Below, piece after piece: positions 47,276 to 57,960 of a DNA stretch of 64,000 nucleotides. Origin of the DNA: Janthinobacterium sp. GW458P (GTDB taxonomy: Bacteria; Pseudomonadota; Gammaproteobacteria; Burkholderiales; Burkholderiaceae_D); contig NZ_NEGZ01000010.1 in the NCBI RefSeq assembly GCF_002127585.1, forward strand, positions 47,967 to 111,966. The letters are read 5' to 3'. Under the pieces are notes generated by a model. It was not told the DNA's origin. It saw nothing but the letters and a program-made list of their open reading frames with translations, and made no database searches. The position numbers were made by a program, and so were the translations under genes. Position 1 is the stretch's first letter, and each line of letters opens with the position of its first letter.

Positions 47276-47465
47276 GTGTTTTAGAGTTCCTGGCCTATGC
47301 TGGCCGTTGAGACGGGTGAACCCGGTTCATATTCAGTTGATGGTCACCGTGGTCACCATTGCGACGGCAGCCTGGCCGCTCGCCACGAAAAAGTGGTTCA
47401 TCATACCATTTCCTGATGCTTTTCTGGCCAAAAAACAGCAGTGTCAGGCGCCAGCCGGCAGCGCT

Positions 47466-48101
47466 TCACCGGGCTGGCCGGCCATCCTGCGCCAGTTTCC
47501 AGTCGGCGCGGGAAAAAACACGCTCGTGGCCGGACAGCACCATGGCCAGTTTCTGCAGCCATCGCTCGGTCGGCATGGGCTCGGCCTTGAAGCTGAGCAC
47601 CACCATCAGCGCCAGGCTGGCCAGCGCCAGCGCGTGGCTGACGGCGATATTGACGGCGCCGCGGGCATGCCACATGAAGCCCAGCGCCACCGCCAGGCCC
47701 AGCACACAGCCGCTGGCGGCTTCCGACACGCTGTGCGCATGCACGACCACGCGGGAAATGGCCACCAGCACGGCAAAGGCCACGCCGACGAGCACGCCGG
47801 CATGGCGCCAGCGGCCATCGGCCCGCTGCAGCAGGACGTACATCAGGACGGGAAACACGGCGCCGGCGCGCATGGCATGGCCGCTGAAGCCGGTGAAGTC
47901 GAGCGTGCTGCTGCCCACGCCCCAGCTCATGAAGGCGAGCTTCGACAGCACCACGAGGGCCAGGCCGCCGCCGTACCACAGGCTCCAGCTGAGCACCAGC
48001 TTCCACTGGCGCGACACCAGCAGCCACACGGCGATCGCCACCCCCGCCGGCCCCATGACGGCCATATCGGCCGCAAAAGAAATCCCATTCCACCAAGTCA
48101 T
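47466..48101 (-). CDS. PAP2-family membrane phosphatase
   Basis: A 211-residue protein with about six hydrophobic segments and the PAP2 phosphatase motifs FTGFSGHAMRAG (SGH) and ISRVVVHAHSVSEAASG (SRx5Hx3E, Glu in place of the more usual Asp). Such enzymes act on lipid phosphates such as undecaprenyl diphosphate or phosphatidate at the membrane. The start MTWWNGISFAADMAVMG with AGGCACG upstream is preferred; a longer frame exists. Substrate is unknown. It precedes smc on the same strand after a 190-bp gap. Confidence 0.85.
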   Translation of the reverse strand: MTWWNGISFAADMAVMGPAGVAIAVWLLVSRQWKLVLSWSLWYGGGLALVVLSKLAFMSWGVGSSTLDFTGFSGHAMRAGAVFPVLMYVLLQRADGRWRHAGVLVGVAFAVLVAISRVVVHAHSVSEAASGCVLGLAVALGFMWHARGAVNIAVSHALALASLALMVVLSFKAEPMPTERWLQKLAMVLSGHERVFSRADWKLAQDGRPAR

Positions 48102-48263
48102 CGTGCCTGCACTTATTTCATGATCAGCGTGCACTATGCCACGACTGGCCCCGCTTGCGCCCGGGTTTTCGTCAACGACGGGCAAGAATTACATTCCATT
48201 ACAATTTTCATCTTTGAAATTGCCGCATGAAAACATTCTCGCGGCAGCCGCACGGGCGGCGCG

Positions 48264-48836
48264 TCAGATATTCGTCAGGCGCTTGCCCTTGGGCGGCGCA
48301 AAATCGCGGATCGAGGCGATCAGGCCCACCTCCAGCGCCTGGTCGGCCGTCAGGTGCAGGTCGGAATACGCGTGCACCTGCCACTGCTCGTCCGTCAGGC
48401 TGACGTGGCCGCGCAGGATGCGCTCCGTGCGCATGTCGTCGGCGCGCAAGCCTTCGACGATGATGCTCAGGGCATCGGGACGCGAACCGGGCGAGGCCGT
48501 GGCATGCGATTTGTGCACCATGAAGCGGGCCGTGTCGCTGGCGTGGCGCTGGCGCCCCGCCAGGAACAGGGTCACGGCGATGGAGGCCACGGCGCCCGCG
48601 TTATAGGTAATGATGTCGAGCGGCAACTTGCTGAGAAAATTGTACAGGCAGATGCCGTCGCTGACATAACCGCCGTTCGACTGGATCAAAATGTGCGCGG
48701 TGGTGAGCTTGTCTTCCGAGATGTCGGCGGCGGCATTGAAGACGCGCCGCACCATATCGCTGTTGACGTCGCCGGAGAGGGTGAAGTACCCATGCTGCTC
48801 GGTGTTGTTTTGCGTCTCGCTTTGTGTAGTATTCAT
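48264..48836 (-). CDS. orphan ClpP-like serine protease
   Basis: A 190-residue protein with a ClpP/crotonase fold: ILIQSNGGYVSDGICLYNFL (oxyanion Gly pair, about 55-56), TYNAGAVASIAVTLFLAG (catalytic Ser85) and ARFMVHKSHATA (catalytic His108). The third member of the triad is not obvious. It differs strongly from housekeeping ClpP and has no clpX neighbour. Related orphan ClpP-like proteins are typically found as solitary genes. The start MNTTQSETQ is chosen over earlier in-frame codons, which run into the glycine riboswitch promoter. It is divergent from gcvT. Confidence 0.8.
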   Translation of the reverse strand: MNTTQSETQNNTEQHGYFTLSGDVNSDMVRRVFNAAADISEDKLTTAHILIQSNGGYVSDGICLYNFLSKLPLDIITYNAGAVASIAVTLFLAGRQRHASDTARFMVHKSHATASPGSRPDALSIIVEGLRADDMRTERILRGHVSLTDEQWQVHAYSDLHLTADQALEVGLIASIRDFAPPKGKRLTNI

Positions 48837-48973
48837 GGCAGGCACCCGCAAGAAAGCCAGGATTTCATCATAGCGCATTCCTGCGCGGCCGGGCGCCCTT
48901 TTGCAGCGGAACAGCCCCCTTGCCAGCCCCGCAAACCGGGGCTTTTGCTGCAATTTGGCAACGTCTTTACAGA

Positions 48974-49002
48974 TTGACAGAAACACCCTGCTGGCATATA
49001 TT
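48974..49002 (+). promoter_or_regulatory. gcvTHP promoter
   Basis: TTGACA (48974-48979), 17-bp spacer, TATATT (48997-49002). A near-consensus sigma-70 promoter placed just before the riboswitch; transcription should start near 49009. Confidence 0.85.
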
Positions 49003-49012
49003 CCCTCCACTT

Positions 49013-49222
49013 GATCGGGAGAGGGCAATCCAGCGTTGCCGCCGAAGGGGCACTACCCAAAAACTCTCAGGCAAAAGGACCGATCAGGCGGACTGAAGCT
49101 GTTGCTTTGGCGACATGTTTCAGCTCAACTCTGGAGAGCGGCCGCGGCTTTACGCCGGCGGCCCACCGAAGGGGCGCACGGGGCAAGCCCCCGTAATCTC
49201 TCAGGTACAAAGGACAGGGGGG
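49013..49222 (+). promoter_or_regulatory. tandem glycine riboswitch
   Basis: Two glycine aptamers in series. Aptamer 1 (49013-49085) is closed by GATCGG / CCGATC and contains GGGAGAG, GCCGCCGAAGGGGCA and CTCTCAGGCAAAAGGAC. Aptamer 2 (about 49128-49222) contains CTGGAGAGCGGC, CACCGAAGGGGCGCACGG and AATCTCTCAGGTACAAAGGACAG. These are the conserved core sequences of the class. They lie 79 bp before gcvT, so glycine should switch on the cleavage operon. I see no clear terminator between aptamer 2 and gcvT, so control may be at translation. Confidence 0.96.
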
Positions 49223-49300
49223 TCAGTGATCACGCCGGAAAGCCGTGTTGGGCTCTGTGTGTTCTGTTAACTTCCCCTTTACCTTCGTCCCGAGGATTCC

Positions 49301-50422
49301 ATGACGCTCAAAGCGACCCCACTCAACAACGCCCACCGTGCCCTCGGCGCCCGCATGGTCGATTTCGGCGGCTGGGACATGCCCGTCAACTATGGCTCGC
49401 AAATCGAAGAGCACCACGCCGTGCGCGGCGACGCCGGCATGTTCGACGTGTCCCATATGTGCGTGGTCGATATCGAAGGCCCGAACGTGCGCGCCTTTTT
49501 GCGCGGCTTGCTGGCCAACAACGTTGACAAGCTGCAAGTGTCGGGCAAGGCGCTGTACTCGTGCATGTTGAATGCCGAAGGTACCGTCATCGATGACCTG
49601 ATCGTCTACTTCTTCAACGAAAACTGGTTCCGCCTCGTCGTCAACGCGGGCACGGCTGAAAAAGACGTGGCCTGGATGCAGCAGCAAAATACAGCCGCCA
49701 ACAGCGGCTTGACGATTACCGAGCGCCGCAGTGCCAACGATCCGATGGCCCTGGTGGCCGTGCAAGGCCCGAACGCGCGCGCCAAGGTGTGGCAAGTGCT
49801 GCCGGAAACACAAGCCGCGTCCGAAGCCATCAAGCCGTTCAACGTCGTCATCGTCAAGGACACGGCCTTCGGCGAAGTCATGCTGGCGCGCACCGGCTAC
49901 ACGGGCGAAGACGGTTTTGAAATCGGCGTATCGGCCACCCGGGTGGAAGCGCTGTGGAACGCCCTGATCGCCGCCGGTGTCAAGCCGGCCGGCCTGGGCG
50001 CGCGCGACACCCTGCGCCTGGAAGCGGGCATGAACCTGTACGGACAGGACATGGACGAGACCGTCAACCCGCTCGACGCGGGCCTGGCATGGACCATCGA
50101 CCTGGTCAGCGAGCGCGACTTCATCGGCAAGGCCGCCCTGCTGGCGAAAGGCCAGAACGCGCAATTCGTCGGCCTGATCCTGCGCGAAAAAGGCGGCGTG
50201 CTGCGCGCCCATCAAAAAGTCATCATCGCCGGCAGCGACGCCACGGGCGAAATCACCAGCGGCACCTTCAGCCCGACCATGCAGGAAGCGATTGCCCTGG
50301 CGCGCGTGCCCAACGGCGTGGCAGTGGGCGACACCGTGCACGTGGAAATCCGCGGCAAGCAGCTGGCCGCTTCCGTCGTCAAGCTGCCTTTCGTGCGTAA
50401 CGGTAAAATCCTGGCTGCGTAA
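49301..50422 (+). CDS. gcvT: glycine cleavage system T protein (aminomethyltransferase)
   Basis: A 373-residue tetrahydrofolate enzyme that releases ammonia and forms methylene-THF from the aminomethyl-lipoyl H protein. It begins [41 protein letters not shown] and has the DVSHM motif, [12 protein letters not shown], and [20 protein letters not shown]. It is the first gene behind the riboswitch and is followed 71 bp later by gcvH. Confidence 0.97.
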   Translation: MTLKATPLNNAHRALGARMVDFGGWDMPVNYGSQIEEHHAVRGDAGMFDVSHMCVVDIEGPNVRAFLRGLLANNVDKLQVSGKALYSCMLNAEGTVIDDLIVYFFNENWFRLVVNAGTAEKDVAWMQQQNTAANSGLTITERRSANDPMALVAVQGPNARAKVWQVLPETQAASEAIKPFNVVIVKDTAFGEVMLARTGYTGEDGFEIGVSATRVEALWNALIAAGVKPAGLGARDTLRLEAGMNLYGQDMDETVNPLDAGLAWTIDLVSERDFIGKAALLAKGQNAQFVGLILREKGGVLRAHQKVIIAGSDATGEITSGTFSPTMQEAIALARVPNGVAVGDTVHVEIRGKQLAASVVKLPFVRNGKILAA

Positions 50423-50493
50423 GGTTTTATAGAGCCGCCCGCAAGACCGTACAACTATAATCAATAACGAACACTTACCATCTGGAGCCACAC

Positions 50494-50874
50494 ATGAACA
50501 TTCCTGCAGACCTGAAGTACACCGCTTCCCACGAATGGGTACGCCTTGAAGGCGACGGCACCGTCACCGTCGGCATCACCGAGTACGCGCAGGACGCCCT
50601 GGGCGACATCGTCTTCGTCGAACTGCCAACCGTGGGCAACAGCTACGGCGCCGGCGACGACGCCGCCGTGGTGGAATCGGTCAAGGCCGCCAGTGACATC
50701 TACGCGCCGATCGCCGGCGAAATCGTGGCCGTCAACGACGCCGTGGTCAACTCGCCCGAGTCGATCAATGCCGACGCCTACGCCAACTGGCTGTTCAAGA
50801 TCAAGCCAGCAGACGTGTCGGCCCTGGACGGCTTGCTCGACGCTGCCGCCTATGGCGCCACCACCAGCGCCTGA
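50494..50874 (+). CDS. gcvH: glycine cleavage system H protein
   Basis: A 126-residue lipoyl carrier shuttling the aminomethyl group between P, T and L proteins. The lipoylated Lys64 is in [15 protein letters not shown]. The N terminus [31 protein letters not shown] is typical. It follows gcvT. A hairpin separates it from gcvP. Confidence 0.97.
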   Translation: MNIPADLKYTASHEWVRLEGDGTVTVGITEYAQDALGDIVFVELPTVGNSYGAGDDAAVVESVKAASDIYAPIAGEIVAVNDAVVNSPESINADAYANWLFKIKPADVSALDGLLDAAAYGATTSA

Positions 50875-50887
50875 TCGCGTTTGACTC

Positions 50888-50917
50888 ACGGGCCGCAATT
50901 GCGGCCCGTTTGCATTT
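50888..50917 (+). terminator. stem-loop between gcvH and gcvP
   Basis: A perfect 22-bp palindrome (50888-50909, ACGGGCCGCAA / TTGCGGCCCGT) followed by TTGCATTTAATTTT. It may terminate part of the gcvTH transcript before gcvP. Confidence 0.65.
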
Positions 50918-50992
50918 AATTTTGTAGCTATAACCCGCCGCCGCGCCCGCGCGCCGCATCCCGGTTTTTCAGTCTTTTTTGGCCTCTATATC

Positions 50993-53893
<2,901 letters not shown>

Positions 53894-54034
53894 CGCCAGA
53901 CCAAACCTACTGCGCGTGGCGCTTTGCGGCCGGCGATGCTCACCGGCTCGGCGCCCCCGTATAGAGTACGGTTGCGCTTCTTGGCCACAAGGGGGCGCCG
54001 AGCCCCACTGACGCTCGCTACGGTTTTGTCAGGT
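53894..54034 (+). repeat. dispersed palindromic element, copy D
   Basis: A 141-bp copy starting at the base after the gcvP stop (CGCCAGACCAAACC) and ending GGTTTTGTCAGGTA. The core CGATGCTCACCG is followed by a 14-bp perfect inverted pair, GGCTCGGCGCCCCC and GGGGGCGCCGAGCC, that encloses TACGGTTGCGCTTCTTGGCCACAA; then CGCTCGCTACGG. It is the longest copy because of this internal hairpin. Confidence 0.85.
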
Positions 54035-54063
54035 ATCGAAACTCAGCAATCTAGAAATAAAAT

Positions 54064-54128
54064 CCCGGCAAAAGCCGGGAGTATTAAATTAAAACAGAAC
54101 GGCAGGCCGCAAGGTCTGCCGTTTTTTT
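54064..54128. terminator. double stem-loop terminator after gcvP
   Basis: A first stem CCCGGC-AAAA-GCCGGG (54064-54079) is followed by ACGGCAG / CTGCCGT (54099-54122) and TTTTTTT on the plus strand. It ends gcvP transcripts and also lies just beyond the convergent small membrane-protein gene. Confidence 0.8.
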
Positions 54129-54137
54129 GTGCGCGCG

Positions 54138-54296
54138 CTACAGCGCCAGCAGAACGGCGCCCGGCAAGCCCAGCACGGTACCCAGTATCGTCAGGCACAC
54201 GACGTCGCGCCGCTCGCAGCGGCTGCGGTGCGAACTCCAGGCGGCAAACAGCAGCGCCACAGCCACGCCGCTGAGCGAGATTCCCACTTCCGTCAT
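54138..54296 (-). CDS. 52-residue membrane miniprotein
   Basis: A small gene supported by a strong ribosome site (AGGAGAG, 5 bases before ATG) and a clean stop before the terminator. The product starts MTEVGISLSGVAVALLFAAW, has a basic and Cys-containing middle (SSHRSRCERRDVVC) and ends in a second hydrophobic segment (LTILGTVLGLPGAVLLAL). Two membrane helices with a positively charged loop are predicted. I do not recognise a family. It is divergent from the Bcr-type exporter and may share the palindromic control region. Confidence 0.7.
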   Translation of the reverse strand: MTEVGISLSGVAVALLFAAWSSHRSRCERRDVVCLTILGTVLGLPGAVLLAL

Positions 54297-54376
54297 GTCC
54301 GCTCTCCTCGCGGATGCGGCGCACCCGTCATTGTCACGTCTCTCATCATTGTCATCCTTTGCCTTTATCGCGGTAG

Positions 54377-54406
54377 CTACCTATCGGTAGGTAGCCAGTG
54401 TACAAT
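54377..54406 (+). promoter_or_regulatory. palindromic operator and -10 element upstream of the drug exporter
   Basis: CTACCTA-TCGG-TAGGTAG (54377-54394) is a perfect 7-4-7 dyad that overlaps a second palindrome, GGTAGCTACC (54372-54381). A TACAAT -10 element lies at 54401-54406, so the dyad covers the -35 region. This is the usual geometry for repression by a TetR protein, and a TetR gene follows the exporter. Confidence 0.75.
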
Positions 54407-54459
54407 AAAAAAGACGGCGGTGTCCATGCCGCGTCTTTTGACGATATGAAGGAAATGCA

Positions 54460-55677
54460 ATGCAGCAGCAAACCACCCTCCCCGCCGCCAGTCTCGCTCT
54501 GGCGGCGTCCCTGGCCCTGGTGGCCGTGCTCGGTCCGGCCGGCATCGACATGTACCTCGCCTCGATGCCCGCCATGGCGCGCGAGCTGCACACCTCGTAT
54601 GCAAATGTGCAGCTGAGCCTGACCGTCTTCCTGCTGGCCCTGGGCGGCGGGCAGCTGCTGTTCGGCCCGCTGACGGACATGCTGGGCCGGCGCCGCCCGC
54701 TGTTGGCCGGCATCGCCGTCTACATCGCGGCGGCCGTGTGGGCGTCGCAGGCGGAACAATTACACACCCTGCTGCTGGCGCGCACGGCGCAGGGCCTGGG
54801 CGCGGCGCTGACCCTGGTCGTGGTGATGAGCATGGTGCGCGACGTGGCCGATGGCGTGCAGGCGGCGCGGCTGTTTGCCCTGTTGATGACCATCGTGGGG
54901 CTGGCACCCGTGCTGGCGCCCGCCGTGGGCGGCTTGCTTGACGCGCATTACGGCTGGCGCGCCGTGATGCTGGCCCTGGCCGCGCTGGGCGCCTTGACCC
55001 TGCTCAATAGCGCGCTGTTCCTGGCGGAGACCCTGCCCAGCGCCAAGCGGGTCTCGCCGCGCGGCATGCACCGCGCGTATGCGCGCATCGCGCTCGACCG
55101 CGCCTTCCTGCTGCCCGCACTGGCCCTGGCGGCCAGCTTTTTCTTCCTGTTCGCCTACATCGGCGGGGCCTCGCTCGTGTACCAGCGCGATTTCGGCCTG
55201 TCCGCCGGCAGTTTCGGCCTCGTCTTCGGCGCCACGGGCGTGGCCGTGCTGCTGGGCGCGATGGCCAGCGGGCGCCTCGTAAGCCGCCATGGCGTGGCGC
55301 GCCTGAGCGCGGCGGGCAGCCTGGCCATGCTGGGCGGCGCGGCACTGGCCCTGCTGGGCGCCTGGGCGGGCGCCGGCATCGCCGCCGCCGTGCCCGGTAT
55401 GTTCGTGGCCCTGTTTGGCCTGGGCATGGCGGAAGCGGCACTGATGGCCATGGCCATGGGCTCGCAGCAGCGCGCGCTCGGTTCCACGGCGGCATTGCTG
55501 GGCGCCATACAGATGAGCTTGTCATCGCTGGCCACGCCGCTGGCGGCCAGCCTATCCGAGTCGGGGCCGCTGCCGTGGCTGCTGTTCTTGACCGCGGCCG
55601 GCCTGCTGGTATCATGGCTGACCCTGGCCACTGCGCGCATCCATCCGGTCCATGCCAGCAGCCTGGGAGCGCACTGA
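54460..55677 (+). CDS. MFS drug exporter, Bcr/CflA family
   Basis: A 405-residue inner-membrane proton antiporter with about 12 helices. Family signs are GPAGIDMYLASMPAMARELH near the N terminus (helix 1 motif of Bcr/CflA), LALGGGQLLFGPLTDMLGRRRPLL (motif A after helix 2) and LAPVLAPAVGGLLDAHYGWRAVM. Substrates such as bicyclomycin or chloramphenicol are typical but not predictable. AAGGAA precedes the ATG. The TetR gene lies 22 bp downstream and the operator upstream. Confidence 0.93.
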   Translation: MQQQTTLPAASLALAASLALVAVLGPAGIDMYLASMPAMARELHTSYANVQLSLTVFLLALGGGQLLFGPLTDMLGRRRPLLAGIAVYIAAAVWASQAEQLHTLLLARTAQGLGAALTLVVVMSMVRDVADGVQAARLFALLMTIVGLAPVLAPAVGGLLDAHYGWRAVMLALAALGALTLLNSALFLAETLPSAKRVSPRGMHRAYARIALDRAFLLPALALAASFFFLFAYIGGASLVYQRDFGLSAGSFGLVFGATGVAVLLGAMASGRLVSRHGVARLSAAGSLAMLGGAALALLGAWAGAGIAAAVPGMFVALFGLGMAEAALMAMAMGSQQRALGSTAALLGAIQMSLSSLATPLAASLSESGPLPWLLFLTAAGLLVSWLTLATARIHPVHASSLGAH

Positions 55678-55699
55678 CGCCTCACCCACTCTCACCCCA

Positions 55700-56302
55700 A
55701 TGATGAAAAAACGCTCGGCTTCGGCCGATAACATCTGCGCCGTCGCCGTCGTGCACTTTTCGGAACACGGCTACGACGCTTCGTCCCTCAGCGACATCGC
55801 CGCGCAGGCGGGCATGCGCAAGGCGTCGCTGTATTCGCACTTCGCCGGCAAGGACGCCCTGTTTCTGGACGTGTTTGCCGACGCCTTGGCCGAAGAGCAA
55901 GCCTTCATGGATGCCTGCTTCGCCGACGAGACGGCGCTGGCGGCGCCCGGCGGCCAGCTGGCCGGTTCCCTGTACTGCGACCGCATGGCGCAGCGCTATG
56001 CCGACTCGGCCCATTTGCGCTTTTTGCTGCGCACGGCGTATTTGCCGCCCGCCCCCCTGCGCGTGGAAGTGGGCACGGGTTACGAAGCCTTGCTGGCGCA
56101 ATTGCAGCGGCATTACGTGGCCAGCCTGGGCCGCTGCGCGCCCGCCCTGCCGCCGCAGCGCGTCGACCTGTATGCGCAAGCCTACCTGGGCATCGTCGAC
56201 AGCCTGCACGTGGAGCTGATCTACGCGGGCGGCGCGGCGCTGCAGCAGCGCCATGCGGCCCTGTGGCACATCCTGTCTGATTCGCTGGCGATGGCGGCGT
56301 AA
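55700..56302 (+). CDS. TetR-family transcriptional regulator
   Basis: A 200-residue repressor. The N-terminal helix-turn-helix is VVHFSEHGYDASSLSDIAAQAGMRKASLYSHFAGKDALF (about 17-55). The C-terminal ligand-binding domain is helical and unassigned. Tandem ATG codons occur at 55700 and 55703. It lies 22 bp behind the exporter in the same direction and probably represses that operon through the dyad at 54377-54394, so drug binding would derepress both. Confidence 0.92.
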   Translation: MMKKRSASADNICAVAVVHFSEHGYDASSLSDIAAQAGMRKASLYSHFAGKDALFLDVFADALAEEQAFMDACFADETALAAPGGQLAGSLYCDRMAQRYADSAHLRFLLRTAYLPPAPLRVEVGTGYEALLAQLQRHYVASLGRCAPALPPQRVDLYAQAYLGIVDSLHVELIYAGGAALQQRHAALWHILSDSLAMAA

Positions 56303-56473
56303 TCGGCCTGATGCGGTATAGGCTGCAGCCACTCGCTGAACGGCGAACAGGTCTGACACGAGCCGCTATTGACTCGTCGGAAGCAGCGCTTTGAACCGTC
56401 CGATAGAGTACGACTTGCTGCCGGATCTTTCGCCTGCGACGTTCCGCCTGCGCCCCGGAGCGGACCTTGACCA

Positions 56474-56932
56474 CTATTGCGTATCATCACGTATATGCCA
56501 CGATTTTGTCTGAGGCGCATACGTTAGCATCGGGTTTTGCTCGCAATTTTCAGGAGAGATGTCCGCAGGAAGTTCTAAAGTCTCAGCCAAGTTTTCGACG
56601 AATGAAAGGACTTGCACATGCCGCAAGATCCCAGTAACTTCCTTCGGTGAGATATCGAGTTCTAACTGCCCGGGTATACAGAAGTGGCAGCAGATTACAA
56701 CCGGGCCATCCAACAGAATCGATAACAAATGCGAACCTTCACGATTCTCCAGAACGCAGCGCGATCCTTGAAATGGCAGCGCAGTCCCATCAACGCTGTA
56801 CGTGCATTCGTATTGCTTGAGCAGTAGGTCGAAGCGATCCCAGTGGACAGCGTCGGTATTCTGCACGTAGACGTCTCGAAGCGATCCATCTTGTTCCCAT
56901 AGTCCTGCGATATCATCGCAGACTGGTCTCAT
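56474..56932 (-). CDS. hypothetical protein, possibly immunity-like
   Basis: A 152-residue soluble acidic protein beginning MRPVCDDIAGLWEQDGSLRDVYVQN. It contains FQGSRCVLENREGSHLLSIL and a C-terminal YAPQTKSWHIRDDTQ. No signal peptide or membrane helix. I recall this general pattern in small proteins beside Rhs or contact-dependent toxin loci, but cannot name a family, and no toxin is nearby. The ATG has no clear ribosome site. It lies 61 bp beyond the next small gene, on the same strand. Confidence 0.65.
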   Translation of the reverse strand: MRPVCDDIAGLWEQDGSLRDVYVQNTDAVHWDRFDLLLKQYECTYSVDGTALPFQGSRCVLENREGSHLLSILLDGPVVICCHFCIPGQLELDISPKEVTGILRHVQVLSFVENLAETLELPADISPENCEQNPMLTYAPQTKSWHIRDDTQ

Positions 56933-56993
56933 GCTGCTGGTTTGTGGACTGGAGGGTAATTATTTTTGCATATCGGCTCTTGGCACCCTGGAA

Positions 56994-57401
56994 TCACTCT
57001 GTAGATGCCATTGGGGCTTCGCGGAGTATGAACCTGCTCGCCATCTGGTTCCAGCTAGCAGCCCGCCCTTGAAGAAATAATAGCTGTCCATACTCATCCA
57101 TATTTGACTCCCGGTCAGTCAAGCGTAGCCATTTTTCATAGAATACGTCAAAATCTTCCTGAGTCATTTGAGGTAAAAACCTATCGGAATAATCGAAGAG
57201 CACAAGGAACTCAGTATTAGACAGCAACGATATTGAGCGCAATGGTTCAATGCCGAGCAAACCCATCAGCAACGCCAATTCGTCGTCACTGGCGAGCGTA
57301 AGCGAGAAAAGCCCGGCACGGGCCGCCGCCGTCAATGCTTCAATCGACAAAGACGCTATAGCACTTGGTTCGTCTGACGATGCGAATATATAGCTTTGAA
57401 T
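56994..57401 (-). CDS. hypothetical protein with a probable ATT start
   Basis: A 135-residue acidic soluble protein starting (I/M)QSYIFASSDEPSAIASLSIEALTAAARAGLF. The rest reads LMGLLGIEPLRSISLLSN, LFDYSDRFLPQMTQEDFDVFYEKW and LREAPMASTE. I assign no function. The start is notable: GGAGG lies five bases before an ATT codon at 57401, whereas the only canonical in-frame start nearby, GTG at 57413, precedes that ribosome site and has none of its own. Either initiation is at ATT or an ATG has mutated. It is grouped with other small unrecognised genes. Confidence 0.65.
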   Translation of the reverse strand: MQSYIFASSDEPSAIASLSIEALTAAARAGLFSLTLASDDELALLMGLLGIEPLRSISLLSNTEFLVLFDYSDRFLPQMTQEDFDVFYEKWLRLTDRESNMDEYGQLLFLQGRAASWNQMASRFILREAPMASTE

Positions 57402-57468
57402 TCTCGCCTCCACTAAAATTGAGATGATATCTACGTTCAGAAGTCCGCCCTCTCCGGGCCGGCTGCCG

Positions 57469-57651
57469 TCATCGGTAGATTCCGCCCCGAAGCGCGAAAT
57501 CCCTTTTCCGTCTATCGAGTAAGCGCTTTTGTTCTGTCGTCATTCCAATTTCCAATATATTACACAACTCGCGTTGATGCTCTTCCCCGAAGGGCCGCTT
57601 GTGGCCAGAGCGTATAAGCAGTTCAGCAGTGTCTAGTGCACTCGTGGCCCG
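57469..57651 (-). other. protein-like open frame without a normal start
   Basis: After the stop of the 102-residue membrane protein the same frame continues open for about 60 codons: RATSALDTAELLIRSGHKRPFGEEHQRELCNILEIGMTTEQ and onward to RGGIYR and a TGA. An internal ATG (MTTEQKRLLDRRKRD) could start a 24-residue peptide. Composition is charged and protein-like. It may be a gene fragment. Another frame across the same DNA (AYSIDGKGISRFGAESTDDG) leads into the gene at 57401 but lacks a start codon. Confidence 0.35.
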
Positions 57652-57960
57652 TTAAACATCCAGGAGCATCATCACAGCCGACAATGCTAGCAACTGAAAA
57701 AAAGCGAGAAACAAAGCTCGCGGTATCGGCGGCATGAACTTCCATTGCAAGCTCTTTGTCGGTGAAATCAAAGCAGACCTATTGCTTCCCACGCAATAAA
57801 ATAATGCCGATAGAGCCAAGGAAAAAATCCTTACATTAGCCGCTACAACTTCAGGAGCAAAGGCGCAGCCAAAGAAAATTGACGCGAAAAAAAATAAAGA
57901 AATGCGGGAAATTTTCTGTCCCAACTGAAGTTGCATTTGAGATTCCATAGTTTTTATCAT
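57652..57960 (-). CDS. small hypothetical membrane protein
   Basis: A 102-residue protein with three hydrophobic stretches: LFFFASIFFGCAFAPEVVAA, FSLALSALFYCV and ALFLAFFQLLALSAVMMLL. A basic segment lies between the last two. No family is recognised and no good ribosome site precedes the ATG codons at 57960 or 57948. It is AT-richer than the core genes, in line with the rest of this accessory stretch. Confidence 0.5.
   Translation of the reverse strand: MIKTMESQMQLQLGQKISRISLFFFASIFFGCAFAPEVVAANVRIFSLALSALFYCVGSNRSALISPTKSLQWKFMPPIPRALFLAFFQLLALSAVMMLLDV

Noticed and set aside
43757..47284. 1175-codon open frame antisense to smc
   Set aside because: Same length as smc by frame complementarity; Leu/Gln/Arg-rich shadow with no motifs.
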